A DNA stretch of 64,000 bases from Coprinopsis marcescibilis (lineage: Eukaryota > Basidiomycota > Agaricomycetes > Agaricales > Psathyrellaceae): positions 1-64,000 of the forward strand of contig ML210243.1 of assembly GCA_004369085.1 (NCBI GenBank), given 5' to 3'. Of this stretch, positions 39,213 to 50,668 are shown one piece after another (position 1 is the stretch's first letter; the number at the start of each line of letters is the position of its first letter). A program made the translations under genes and the position numbers. The notes below the pieces were generated by a model. That model ran no database searches, was not told the DNA's origin, and worked only from the letters and a program-made list of their open reading frames with translations.

Positions 39213-40551
39213 CTGTGTGACCGATGAAGCCTTTGGCCAAGAGTGCAATCCAGGGCCAAAATGACACAAGGAATGGACTATTATACACGAGGAGATGGCA
39301 ACTTGGGTGAATACCGAAAGCAATTGATAGGAGAAATGAACACTTACAGGGTTATATTCGAAAGGCGACTGCCTGTGCCAGCCTCAAACTCCGGCCTTGT
39401 ATGCCTCCGAAAACCAGTTCTGGCGTGGTGAAAGAACTCCGCAAAGGAGTGTAGTCAGGTGAGGCTCCCCGTTGCCCACTCTGCTTTTGTCGTCGAGGTC
39501 GATAACGAGCACGAGGTAGACAGCCGGTGGTTACAGAGGGCCGTCGTAACCCAAGCAGGGGGTCCGACAAGTACGAGGGCAAGGACCACTGATTCAGTCA
39601 GCTGCTTTAATTATGGTAGCAGAAATAATGAATTAAAAAGTCTCAGAAAATAATATCAGTCTCTCCCGCTGGAAACAAGCTCGCGCTACCGAGTCTCAAT
39701 ATTCAATCGCTCTTAGCTAAATTACTTCAGATTGACTTCTCTCTCGATTCCTCATTACAAGTCGTTTTATAAATTTGATATTATGCCAATTTGTCCATAC
39801 TTCCGCCATTACCGGAGACCTTGAGACCAGATGCTCCGATTACCATGTGCAGCCACTCCAGGCCTACGGTTGCCGGCGCGATGGCCTCAGTAGGTTCTTA
39901 ACATCGCGTCTTGTCTTAGACTCAGAAAAGCTCTGTTGTTCCCTTTTTTGGCTACTTCTCATTCTTCGCGCACGCGATCACATGTCCACCAGCGCTTACC
40001 ACGGAGAAACAATGCCCCCCAGTGCCAAGTCCATGATATCGTTTTGCGAGCAGATGCATTTATCCAGTCGATATCAAAAGGGTCATGCAAGGGTCATCAG
40101 CAGCATCAGCCTAGTTGCTTCAAGACTTCAACTTCCCCACAGTATCAATCCCATCTCCATTCGCCTTGGAGAGGTTGACTCGGGCGCACAGCCGAGGTCT
40201 GATATCCGAATGTTCTTTTGACAGCTTGAGACAGGACAGAATGAATACCAGCTAAAACCGACAGAAAACGCACAACACAACAACAGGAACGAGAAAGACA
40301 TATGTGTCTGAGTCGTTCTTGACATGACATACTATGAAAGCCCTATTAAGTTAACACAACATACCCCTAATAGTTCTAATACTTTAAAGCTGTACATCCC
40401 AAAGCAAGAGTGTTGGTGTGGGAAGTCCTACGAGAACGTATACAATTATGATCGGCCCGCCGGAAAGTGAAATGGAGACCAAGGAGAGCCAAGGAGGCCG
40501 CCCAGTGTGCCGACAGGAGAAATTCCCGTTCAGGAGGCATCACATATACAC
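39213..40551. other. 1.3 kb intergenic region
   Basis: Lies between the 5' end of RhoGEF 2 and the 3' end of the LRR gene, both minus strand. The frames present (for example plus-strand 39775-40221) have no recognisable features and no splice-consistent partners. AT-rich stretches at 39600-39660 and 39760-39785 may be promoter parts of RhoGEF 2 or an unrecognised upstream exon region. Confidence 0.4.
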
Positions 40552-42208
40552 CTAATAGAGGTCGAGCTTATCGTCTTCACGCGCCACAAAGGGAATATTC
40601 TTTGCTTCTGCTTCCCGGCGCCGTGTGTCTTCCTTATCCAAGAATTGGCGTAAGGCAGCCACTTTATCGCCTGTGAATACGCAAAACGCTGATTTTTGGT
40701 CTGGATCGCTATCCTGAGTTAATCAATATCCATTAGCGGTTCTGGGGGAAATATAGTTCAAGTGAGCGTACCTGATGAGGAGGGTCAGAAAATCGTTGGA
40801 TACCCTCTCTCCGGATGGAGGGAATTCCTGTTGCCGTGAGGTGTTGAAGATGGTCGAGCTTTCGAAGGAGTAGGTGTATGGCGTCGAGGGATAGGCTATC
40901 ACAATAAGATATATGAAGTCGCTCAAGCTGCGTCGCATGCTCGGCGAGAGTAAAAAGGGCGATGTCCGTAAGCTTGTGCACCCGCACCAAACTCAATCGC
41001 CGAAGACTAGCCAGTCCTGCTAGCTCGAAGACGGACATGTCCGTGAGATTGCGACAAACTTTTGAATTCGTTGCGGATATCGGCCGGGCGAAAATGGAGA
41101 TAGAGATGAGGGCAAGAATCAGCGAATTGGAACGTCGCGGAGATTAAGGGCCGCAGTGAGGAAGGGAATCGACACATGGACAGGCACTCACAAGCTACGT
41201 CGATACATCTGAGGTTGGGACAGGAGCGGGCAAGCTGCACAACCGCTCGGTCCGTTATATTGGCGACATGGGCCAGCATGAGAACATCCAGATGATCTCG
41301 GAGTTTACATACACTCTCGAGCGCTGCATCTGTGAGGGAGGAACATCCTGATAAAACGAGCGTCTGGATTCTCGGCGCGTGGGTGACGACGCCTTCGACT
41401 GCGTCGTCAGTGATCTTTACGCATGAGGATAGGTCCAGAACGCGCAAGTGGTCAGCAGTATGCCGTAGGATCAATGGGGGAAGTCCTTCAATCCAAGTGG
41501 TGGGTCTGTGGGGAAGGGGCTTTTCGCGTGAGTCTCCGTCAGCAGGATCCAGCGCCTGGGCCAATGAGGCAGGCGCAGGAAATGCTTGGTCAGTGAGTAG
41601 AGGGCAGTGCGCAAATCGCAACGTCCTCAATTTCCTGTTACACAGAATGGCATTCAAGCAAATCAGTGACTGATGCTGCAGTTGCTTCCAAGGAAACACT
41701 GTTTATGAGCAACTCACCTGGAGAACGACCAGATATCTCGTACAGAGAAGGGGGTAAGAAGTGGAAGGCCGCACAGTTCAAGCTCCACAAGCCGTGAACA
41801 TGATTTAGCGATTACGGATATCGATGGGTCGGTGAGTCCGGTGAGTCCGTTTAGGATGAGCCACTGCAACGGCAGGGATTTGGTGGCAAGTTCGAGGATA
41901 CCAACGTCAGTAACTTGCGTACAGTTCGAGAGGTTTAGCCCATGGAGATTTATGGCGGTTTCTGCAAGAACGATGACCGTCCTATCAGTTGTGTCCGGGA
42001 CGCCAGAGAGAACCACAGTTTCGAGATGAGGAGACCTCTGTAGTGCCTGTGCTAGCTGGTCGTCGGTGATGGCAACAGAGCCAAGAGGGCGATGAATGAC
42101 GAGATCGCGGACACGACGATACTCACCCTCAGAGGGTAACCTGTTGGTGACTCTGATCATATCCTCATGAAAGGACAATGCAGACTCGGAATTAAGGTCT
42201 ATCCACAT
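40552..42208 (-). CDS. GRR1-like leucine-rich-repeat protein (F-box not visible)
   Basis: Four minus-strand exons (41718-42208, 41192-41634, 40772-41058, 40552-40713) give 460 residues from the first ATG. At least ten cysteine-containing-type LRRs are visible, for example LHGLNLSNCTQVTDVGILEL, RVLDLSSCVKITDDAVEGVV, LQTLVLSGCSSLTDAALESV-type units and LERLHISYCDSLSLDAIHLL. The end HLTATGIPSIRREGIQRFSD is typical of fungal Grr1/GrrA, substrate receptors of SCF ubiquitin ligases. Those proteins carry an N-terminal F-box. Here the frame is open a little upstream (it reads YNSITWLYIFDRPMW, like the end of an F-box region), but the next upstream sequence belongs to a divergent gene. The 5' end is therefore uncertain. 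Confidence 0.8.
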
Positions 42209-42339
42209 TGGACGGTCAAAAATATAAAGCCAGGTGATGCTATTGTATACTTGATGGTTAAGCAAACTTCTAGGTGAGCCTGGATTCCTGATATCCTCGA
42301 TAACGGTAACAGCACTTACATGTCAGAAACCTCGGCCCA
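42209..42339. promoter_or_regulatory. 131-base divergent spacer with uORF
   Basis: Separates the LRR gene's first ATG from the start of the small TM-protein gene. It includes a uORF start (ATG at 42320) and, on the minus strand, a plausible intron (GTAAGT donor ending at 42319, CACCTAG acceptor near 42269) that may belong to an unresolved 5' part of the LRR gene. Confidence 0.4.
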
Positions 42340-42805
42340 ATGAGAAGGCGAGTAAACAGCAAGCGAATCAGCGAATCACATTTGAGGCCTGGGCCGGAGT
42401 TGCCAACCCTGGGAACGACGCAAGAAACGACGTCACCTGAACGAGCGCTTCTTAGTCAGCTCCAACAAATGTCTTCAACCGCGTCCACGACGTCCACCGC
42501 CCGTCCCTCTCACAGATCTGCTATACCTCATCACCCAGTGCAGCTGGAGGACACCTCGAGGCGCATACCCGTTACTCCAGCAGTTCTGCGCTCCATATTT
42601 GCCTCATCGAGGTCGCCGCATGAGGAACGATCGATCTCACGCGTTGCCTTCTTTCGGTGATTATTGTCTCTGAATCGAATAATTCATGATTTGGGCTCAT
42701 TCATTTAGATTCGCGGGTTTCTTGTTGAGCGTTATAGGAATAAGTCTCGCCGCAGCGCGAAATCGCGGTCTCAGGGGCAGTGCTGCTCTTCTAGGAGTTG
42801 TTTAA
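42340..42805 (+). CDS. Small protein with one C-terminal membrane segment
   Basis: Exons 42340-42656 and 42709-42805 give 137 residues. Family not recognised. The N-terminal 100 residues are polar, basic at the start (MRRRVNSKRISESH) and rich in Ser/Thr/Pro. One hydrophobic segment near the end, FAGFLLSVIGISLAAA, is followed by RNRGLRGSAALLGVV, a layout of a tail-anchored or single-pass protein. That the phase-consistent splice (CG|A) produces exactly this TM segment is the main argument that the gene is real. A uORF overlaps its start codon (ATGA). It converges with the amidohydrolase gene; the stops are 55 bases apart. Confidence 0.65.
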
Positions 42806-42860
42806 AGAGTAACCCGGGCAACCAACCGGGGCAAAACCAGGCAAATAGATAAATACAAGT

Positions 42861-45800
42861 TTAGAAATAGTCTACGACCCCTCTCTGTGCAGATATGACA
42901 CCAACGATCTTGCTTGACATGTTGAAAATGGTACCAGCTTCAACTGCAACTAGATCTGCCGACTCTCCGTCGATCTCGCGAACTCCAAGGAGCTTTTCTA
43001 GTTCAGTTGTCACAAGAGCATATGCCTGGCGTTCTTGGATGCGTCCGTTGGATTCGAGAGCAGCCTAAATCACTTATCAGCTCGGAACAAGGAAAGATCG
43101 TCCAGATTCAGTCACCCATTGAATGTCAAACCGCGCATGGCGTGCCTCCCAAGCACCTCTCACACCAAGTCCAACCACGACCTGCTCTTCTAATAACTTG
43201 ACCAGAGCTGTATCATTGGTAATTGGTGGACCAGGGAGTCTAGCCAATGGAATTTGAGCTTTATGTTCTAAAACGGAACAAAACGTGCTTACATTCTTCT
43301 CTGGTCCCAAACCATTGGGTACTGTCTTGCTGGGCATAAAATCACACCCACACCTGCAACACCTGATACCCCCAATCAGTACCTCCTGTGAGTCCAGTTA
43401 GTAGAACCCGGCGCTCACTCAATTGTCGAGCAAGAAGATGTGCTTCTGCCGCGCCACTGAACACCATTCTCATGCGGGAACCAATCCTATCTTCCACATC
43501 AGTCTTCAGGATCAGCAAAGACGCCATGATGTCTGCGCTGTCAACTTCGACGACCAATGGCACAACGCCCTGTTTGGTGTTAGAACTAGGTTGGGTGGGT
43601 CTAGAAACACAGTACCTCGGCAGCTTTTCTGAACCAGTACCCCGTTTCCTTGTCCCTGGATTCCCATCCATGTAGCAATCTCCGCAAACCAGCAATCTGG
43701 GTGCTCACGCTGACAGTGGTCTGCATCATCGGGTGAGTTCTGCCAAGTACGACGTGAAGAGCAACAACCTCTTGAACGATGGCCCCCGGTTCCATTGCAT
43801 GAGCGGCACCAGTTCTAAATGCCGTTGACAGGCCTGATAAGAAGTGTGACGAGGCTCCTGCGATGTAATTAGGAGGACCGAGTGAGGATGTTGCGAGTGT
43901 GACCCCAGAACGGTAAGCAGTTCTGACCAGAATGTTAACTTCCATTCAGGTCAATGATCAGGAGACACTCACAGCGCATCTCGTGTCTCGAACATTAAAG
44001 CGTCCACGGCCCTGACAAGCCCCCCAGAATCGTCCATTATTTTTGGAATGTTGCCCTTCAAAGCGTCGAACAAGGCGCCGTCTGCCGTCGACGGTTCGCC
44101 CGCGATTTCCTGCAGCCCTAAAGGAGAACCATAGGACATGAGTCCTGGAGAAATAGTTCCTCCTTTGAGGTCCACCACCGTTGCTTCCTCGGATGTTGTT
44201 GCACAGGTTTGACCAATGCAAGTAATCTTGCCGTTCTCGACGACTACACTTTCTCCCAAAGTCCCATTTACTGTCGTGGCGTCTTTGCTGATCGATAAAT
44301 GTTCTTCTATTGGTCCACCGAGGGTCCTGGTCCAGACCCTTGTCACATTCGTGAACATGACAGATCCACCCGATGAGCGACCTTTGAGAGGAGGCAATCC
44401 TTCCCATTGCAGAGCTTCTTCACGCTCTTTATCCCAGTTAGGTACGGGAGGCGCTCGCCTCCAGTGCTCTGCATCCTTACCCTTGCCAATCTCGATGGGC
44501 TTTGCCTTCCCGCTTTTGGGGGGAATTGGAACCTGTGGAATTCCATCGATCCAGACCTTCACAGGAGTAGCGCCCAACTGAAGTGGGTGAGAATCCCACA
44601 GCACGACATCTGCATCTGCTCCCTTTTGGAGAATTCCAATACGGTGAGATAATCCAGCCGCTATAGCCGGTGTCGAAGTAATGGAAGCAAGGGCTAGGTG
44701 GGGCTGCAAACCAAAGTAATGCGCTTGCTGCGCTTCATATGCCAAATATCGTGAATTAAGAACGGGGTGGTCGGACTGACAAGCAGAACTTTAGCTCAAA
44801 AAAGACAGGCGCGAACGTTCATTGACCAATCACCTTCATTGCGACATGTATTCCTGCGTCAGCTAAGACACGAGGCGCATATTCAGATCCTCGATATGCT
44901 TCTCGCTTGAACCTATCACCTTGACGCATCAACAGGGTCACGAGTGCCCAATAAAATTGCCACATACCGATAGGTGGTAGCGAATAACGCAACAGTCGGA
45001 ATGCTTCCCCACCTGTTATTGAAACGATAAATCAGCTCTATAAAGGCCCAGACCACACAATGTCATTTCCGTACGCTCGTTTCAAAACATCCGGTACAAG
45101 CCATGCTTCCGCAGCATGGTGAATCGATGCGATCGGAAATTTGAATTCGTTCGTGAGCTACATTTTTCCTTTAGTCAACCTCGCCGTAAGTTGACAAACC
45201 ACCAACTCACCCGAATCAATGCGTCGAGGTCGACCGCTTCGTAGCAATGATTGGATATCTAAATTTAGTAGTCAGCCTGGAAGTGCTCTGATTGGCTGAA
45301 TTCAACCCCGCGAACCTTGACTTTGCCTCGGAGGACATCTACGAGAATTTCCCATTGCAAATCGTCAGGGAACGGGCCAGTAATCGAGTCCCATAGACCT
45401 GCATCGGCCAGTTGGCAGTAGTCATCCTGAGCGTGCATAACCTTCCTAGCCTGGTTGTAGGCAGACCGAAGGGCCCACATGGTATCCATTCGAGTGCCTG
45501 CTCGACCTTTCAAATTCTCTCCACATGCCTGTCTAAGAAGTCCGACAGAGTGAGCAACGACAAGCGGCGACGACAGCTAACTTGACCAACTTCATGTGTC
45601 TCCAGCGAGGTGGACCGGTGAAATCGTCCTCTCCTGTCAAACTACTTGGAGGTTCTACAATCATAGATGATGCGGAACGGTCTGAAGTCTTGCGTAGCTT
45701 CGCAAAGAAAGATTGACCGCCTATTCAAGGGTCAGCGATTGACTTCGGTAGGAGAAACTCTTTAAAAAATTAACCAATCGCGTTATTGCTGCCGGGGAGC

Positions 45801-46585
45801 ACTTGAACGGTAGTCACCCCTCCAGCCATGGCCAGCTGGAATGCATCGTCGTGGGTGTTCAAAGCATCGATACTCCTCAGCCAAGGAACGATCGGGCCAT
45901 GAGGAGAATCGACATCAATCGCGCCTGTTGAAATGAAGTCAGCAAAGAAAACATACGACTGCAAACACACCCACCCGACAAGACTGGAGAGCTCACTAGT
46001 CCAATATGCGAATGCAGGTCGACTAACACGGAGGAAACGGGTAAGCATGCAACTATATAATTCAACACAGGGTACCTTACCAAGGCCAGGGGTAACCCAC
46101 GCGCCATGAGCTTGAATGACGGTCAAATTCTCCACGCTATCAATCACTCGACCAGGGATGTCGCCAATTCCCCTGATAATACCCTTGTCTAGAAGCAGGT
46201 CCCCGTATATGACCACGGTCCCGTTATTCTCCCCAGTGAAGATTTTGGCATTGCGAATAAGGGTGCCATTCGTTCCGCGTTCGAAACGATCAGACTTGTC
46301 CCTGCCCCAGAAGTCTGGAGGAGGTCCAGCGCTCTGTCGTATAGCAGCACAGCGGGCCAGGATTTCTGCTCTTTGAACTCGGTATGCCGGTTTGGTGGAA
46401 GTGGCAAAAAATGGCGTGTAGGCATCGAGGTCTAAGCCAGTCCAAGCAACAAAGCCAGCAAGGAGGATAGCTAGAGCAGCAAGTTGAAGAAATGAGACAC
46501 TGAAAGCAAGGTTCCTTCGATAGAATGGACGAGATACAGCAAAAGGATGTGGACTGGAGACCAGTACCCCAGGTTTGGAGGACAT
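42861..46585 (-). CDS. TM-anchored tandem amidohydrolase-like protein (CE9-type annotation)
   Basis: Fifteen minus-strand exons: 46081-46585, 45975-46022, 45775-45924, 45591-45720, 45316-45532, 45211-45258, 45057-45157, 44968-45012, 44834-44912, 43973-44775, 43616-43922, 43419-43569, 43293-43362, 43116-43239, 42861-43064; 993 residues. One N-terminal TM (about 27-49) suggests a type II membrane protein. Unit 1 has the metal-dependent hydrolase signature WVTPGLVDLHSH (His172, His174), the later MKSDHPVLNSRY aspartate motif, and the closing composite domain KGADADVVLWDSHPLQLG. Unit 2 restarts with GTISPGLMSYGSPLGL, aligned to the same place but without HxH. Fungal proteins of this kind are often labelled carbohydrate esterase 9 or imidazolonepropionase-related; the substrate is unknown. 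Extracytoplasmic location is inferred from the TM. Confidence 0.85.
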
Positions 46586-46854
46586 GGTAGTTGGAGAGGG
46601 AGATGTCCGACCTTCCACATGCTGCGGCTCCTCATTTTGTATCCCACAACGCCCACCGTCACGCCACACATGCTACAAAGCCTAGTGCCCAACGCGTGTA
46701 TTTAATGAAGCTGAAGTCTTGAAACCTTTGTGTGCATGATGGTTAAGAACAATTAATACGCGCTGTGCCGCAACGCGCCTTCCGTCAACCGCACATGCCT
46801 AATCTAATCAGATTGTACTACTTTGATTTTTTAACAACAAAACGTTTCATTGTT
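46586..46854. promoter_or_regulatory. Promoter of the amidohydrolase gene / 3' flank of the Myb gene
   Basis: 269 bases between two minus-strand genes. No further elements recognised. Confidence 0.3.
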
Positions 46855-49364
46855 TTACTCTTCCGAATCTCTGGCATTGCTCATAATGGCGATTCTGAGA
46901 GCGTGCGCAAGCGTTCCTGGACCTGTGCTGCTGCCCGATGCTACCACCGGCACTTGTGGTTGTGGTTGTGGTTGAGGCTGGCTACTAGTCGCAGCCTCGT
47001 CGTTGACCGTGGTCGCACTAACTATCTTGCGACTCTTGCGTTTTCGTGCATTTTGAGCGGAGACGTCCGGTGTATGCGCCTTTTTGACTCGTAGAATATC
47101 CATAATGTCTGGAGCAAGTGTAAAGATGGTGTGTATGAAAGATTCGGTCAATCACGAACCTGAATGGGACATTTCCTCGTAACCCTTTATTCCCTTCTTC
47201 ATGGTAAGCCACCGCCTCTGCAAAGTATGCGCGCTCCACAAATTCCAATCAGGATCCGGAAGAGTCTTCCAGTCGATTTCGGTATCGTCACGGACGTTGA
47301 GTGAGTCCACTCTGTAAAGGAGCGTAAGGACTTGGATAACTATAACTATCGAACAAGTTCTTCTTACTTGTGAACGAGAACGTATGCGTCCTGCTGGCTC
47401 CATCGTGGTTTTTGCCCTTCGCTATTCTTCACGATTTTGCTCAAAGAATCAGTCCTACATGACTGTGAGCGTCTCAGGTCGTGCAACAAAGTTCAAGACA
47501 CACCATTTTATCCGACATTGCTGCCTGCCTCGTCGGCCTCCCATCAATTCACTAACCCGCCCCCAGAAGACATCGTTGTCGATATCACGGCCCTGTTTAA
47601 TTGTCATATCCGTCACAATCCGTATCAATTCCTCCTCTTCCTCTTTAGACCAGGCGCCTATGATGATGATCAGTACAATTACAACGCTTCGAGGACACGC
47701 GCCTACCTGAAACGCGTATTTCGCGGTTGAGAATGTGGTTACGGTATCTGTCTCGACAATCCGAAGACATTCTGCCGACCCGTGCACTGATCTTTTCCCA
47801 TTGCTGACCAAGGTCCATTACAGCTCTTGGGAAATATCAGTCGCTGCTATTGAACACAGTGGCAGGAACTCACTGTTGCAGTCGGGCGTCTTCATCCGGC
47901 GACCACAAGCCTTGTCCTTTGAGGGGATGGTAGGCTCTCCGAACATGGTGGTATACCGCGATTATAGGACGCTGTGGTACAGCTCTCGCTACGAAAGAGT
48001 AGTGAGAAAACATGCCACGATCAGTGAACGGGCTTCAAGCATACTCAGTTCCGTCCAAAAATGACTGTTTTTCTCCTTGACATTCTTCGGAAATATAATA
48101 TCGTTCAGTTGGGCATCATCTAGCTTATTGGCCTATATGTCTTCGTTATAATAGTTGAAACATAGCAAAGTAGGCATGAACGCACAGTTCGATATAGTTC
48201 GATTGCGGATTTGAGTTGTTGCTCCTCAGTTGCGGAGAATTTGCCTTTCTTATATACCAGTCCTACAGGCCTTCAGTCAGGAAAGCAGACGCGGACAGTG
48301 GCATACGAATAAGACTTGCCTTCTGATTCTACAAGCTCTGCCAACTTGCTAGCACCCAGCCACTTTGTGCATAGTACTTCTGCGTGTTCTGCGTGGGTCT
48401 GGTGAGTAACGACAGGATCGCCAACGGCAGGCCGCACACGACGGTCTGCTGCATTGGCTACCTTTGAAGGCCGGCCTAGAATCGTTCCAGAGTCAACAGG
48501 AACTTGTCCAAGAGGCGTGGAAGAAGTATGATGAGGGACAAGTGGTTGGGGAACAAAACTTGGAGGAGGAGGAAACGTCGGTGTGTGAGGGACGGTAGGA
48601 GGCGCAGGTGGTGCTCCTCCTCCCAATGTACGCATTACTCCAGCAAATTTTGACATGTCCATGTCTTGCAGAACGCGAAGAACGTCTTCATTAGACCCAT
48701 AGGATAGTTGACTGAAAACGCCTGGCGGAAGTCCAGCCATGAACGGTGGAGGTTGTCCGCCATTGGGAGCACCTGGATATGCAGGAAAAAAACCTGGCGG
48801 TGGTGGATGGAAAGGCAGGAAAGACGGCGGAGGTGGAACCATATGTTCAGAAGGGTGGTGCTGGAACTGAGGTGCTTGGGCTGGACGCTCGGACGCTTCG
48901 TCTGATTCTGGAGGTGTCGTCGTGGCCACAGCGGCGACAATGGCGTTGAGCAATGCAGCTGTCGAGTCCTGCGTAGTGTCATCGTCGACATCTGTGTCCG
49001 ATTGGTGTGCCTGATCCCGTAGCTCTTCCTCCTCGACAACGGACTCTTTGTGCTTGTCTCTGTTCCTCTTTTCTTTCTTCTTCTTCTTCTTCTTTCTTCG
49101 CTCTTCGCTGAGATCTTCAGGAGCGTCTTCTGGCTGCACATCTAGCAGAGCGTCCGCAGCGTGTTGTGTTTCTACGGCATTTTCGACTTCAGCGTGATTT
49201 AGTTTCGCCTTCTTCTTCTTCTTCCTCTCACTACTGTCGCGTTCGGCAGGAATTTCTGAAGCCACAAGCTCATCATGGGAGCGTTTTTTCTTCTTTTTCT
49301 TCTTTGGTTCGCCGTTAACATAGAGGCGGTCGGTTTCGACATTTAACTCTGGCGCGTGTGCCAT
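46855..49364 (-). CDS. REB1/TTF1-like Myb DNA-binding protein
   Basis: Nine minus-strand exons (48320-49364, 48186-48262, 48045-48132, 47874-47988, 47707-47825, 47504-47657, 47368-47454, 47160-47311, 46855-47108) give 696 residues. The N-terminus has Lys runs and acidic stretches, then a Pro-rich middle. The DNA-binding half contains Myb/SANT-type repeats: YKKGKFSATEEQQLKSAIEL, GLWSPDEDARLQQAVMDLGQ with WEKISARVGRMSSDCRDRYR, and GAWSKEEEEELIRIVTDMTI with GRRGRQQCRIKWTDSLSKIV. This layout is that of yeast Reb1, S. pombe Reb1 and mammalian TTF1, which bind rDNA terminators and promoters. The first intron has a GC donor (GCAAGT). The nucleolar or promoter role is inferred from the family. Confidence 0.85.
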
Positions 49365-49585
49365 TGATGAGCTTGGTAGCATTAGGGTGGGCTTTGGAAG
49401 AATGTGTGAAACCCAGCAATTGGAATCGGCGTCCTGGCTTTTATGTAACACTCCATCACCACACCTCAAATTCTCCAAGTCAACTCAAATTCTTGTCTCT
49501 CAGAATAAACGGGGCCAACAGATATGGCTGGTCTACGCTATCAGGGAATAGCATCGAATACAAGTCTATACATCGTTGAAAATAA

Positions 49586-50350
49586 TTACTCTTCGTCGTC
49601 CTCATCAAACCACCGCTCTTCCGCATCTCGGTCATTCACGTTTGTGTCCAAGGACTCATCCCAATCCACCCTGTCGTAATCTATTCCCTGGAATGCAATT
49701 TCAACGACAGCTGTTACCCGGTTTATTGGAAAACGAACCTCAAGCAAGCCGTAGATAAACCTCTCTCTAATGCGACGTTCAAATGACGCTTGGCGTTCTG
49801 AATCTGTCTCTGGCTGTAGGCTTCCGAGTAGGACATCTGAAACTTCCTCATCCCCGTCTTCCTCATCTGTGTCTTCATCTTCTTCCGGTACAAAGAGGTC
49901 GGCTTCTTGCAGTCTTCTTAGGGCACGAACCCGCTCGTTCTCTCGTTCCTCCTCGTATAGACTTAGCAAGCTTCCCAATTTGCCGACCTGCTTTTCAGAC
50001 CCTTGCAAAAACTCTGTCTCTGCCCATGTCCGTTCTTCTTTCGCTTCTTCAACTCCTGGTCGAAGTACTCCTTCCCACAGACTTGGCCAGCTGCTTCGGG
50101 CATGGGTGAAAGTAAGCTCTGAAGGGTCGGTGTTGGTCCATGCCAGTCTTCGATTGCGAATTGCTGGGATTTGTGTTCTTTGTTTCGGCGTCGTACAAAG
50201 ACTGTAGTGGGCAAGTATATGAGGTGGAAGGACCTGTATATGCTTTGACAGAAACCCTATCGGATCCTTCGCTGGAGAGGGAGCGTAATCTGGTTGGAGG
50301 CCGAGGTAGCGCAAAGAGGGTGTCTCGTCAAACTTCAAGGACTTTGACAT
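49586..50350 (-). CDS. CCDC97-like protein (DUF2052 type)
   Basis: Single exon, 254 residues. The N-terminus has SLRYLGLQPDYAPSPAKDP; the middle is acidic (PEEDEDTDEEDGDEE) next to a charged helix. The conserved end reads RRIRERFIYGLLEVRFP, YDRVDWDESL and AEERWFDEDDEE, which matches the CCDC97 C-terminal domain. Human CCDC97 has been found with SF3B spliceosome components; a splicing role here is inferred. No intron in a genome of intron-rich genes is a small oddity. It is divergent from the C2H2 gene. Confidence 0.8.
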   Translation of the reverse strand: MSKSLKFDETPSLRYLGLQPDYAPSPAKDPIGFLSKHIQVLPPHILAHYSLCTTPKQRTQIPAIRNRRLAWTNTDPSELTFTHARSSWPSLWEGVLRPGVEEAKEERTWAETEFLQGSEKQVGKLGSLLSLYEEERENERVRALRRLQEADLFVPEEDEDTDEEDGDEEVSDVLLGSLQPETDSERQASFERRIRERFIYGLLEVRFPINRVTAVVEIAFQGIDYDRVDWDESLDTNVNDRDAEERWFDEDDEE

Positions 50351-50668
50351 TGTTCATGAAATCCTGGCAATGATAAATATGTATGTCGTTGCGAGACCTT
50401 TGGCTTGTTGTCGGGACATACTGTGACTGGAACAAACGACTGCAGGCAGGCGAAGGACACTCGGATTGAAATTGGCTTGGCGTGCCCCTGACTGTTCTTG
50501 CATTAAACAAAGACAAAGCCATCATCGCGCCTAAATAGACAGTGCACTGAGCTGTTTGAAGTTGCCGTTGTCCAACTGTCTCGATATCGTTATTCTCCAT
50601 TCTACGCGATCCTGGCGTAGGGAACAGTTTTGCGACAACTTAGAGAGCTAGTAAAGCTCCTCGACGAG
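50351..50668. promoter_or_regulatory. Divergent promoter CCDC97-like / C2H2 gene
   Basis: 318 bases with no gene. The right end is open in the C2H2 frame back to about 50630, but has no ATG before 50669, so a further 5' exon is possible. Confidence 0.35.

Noticed and set aside
39775..40221. Plus-strand frame in the 1.3 kb gap
   Set aside because: No conserved motif, no consistent introns, composition like intergenic sequence.
49075..49095. CTT trinucleotide run that looks like a microsatellite
   Set aside because: It is in-frame poly-lysine coding sequence of the REB1-like gene.
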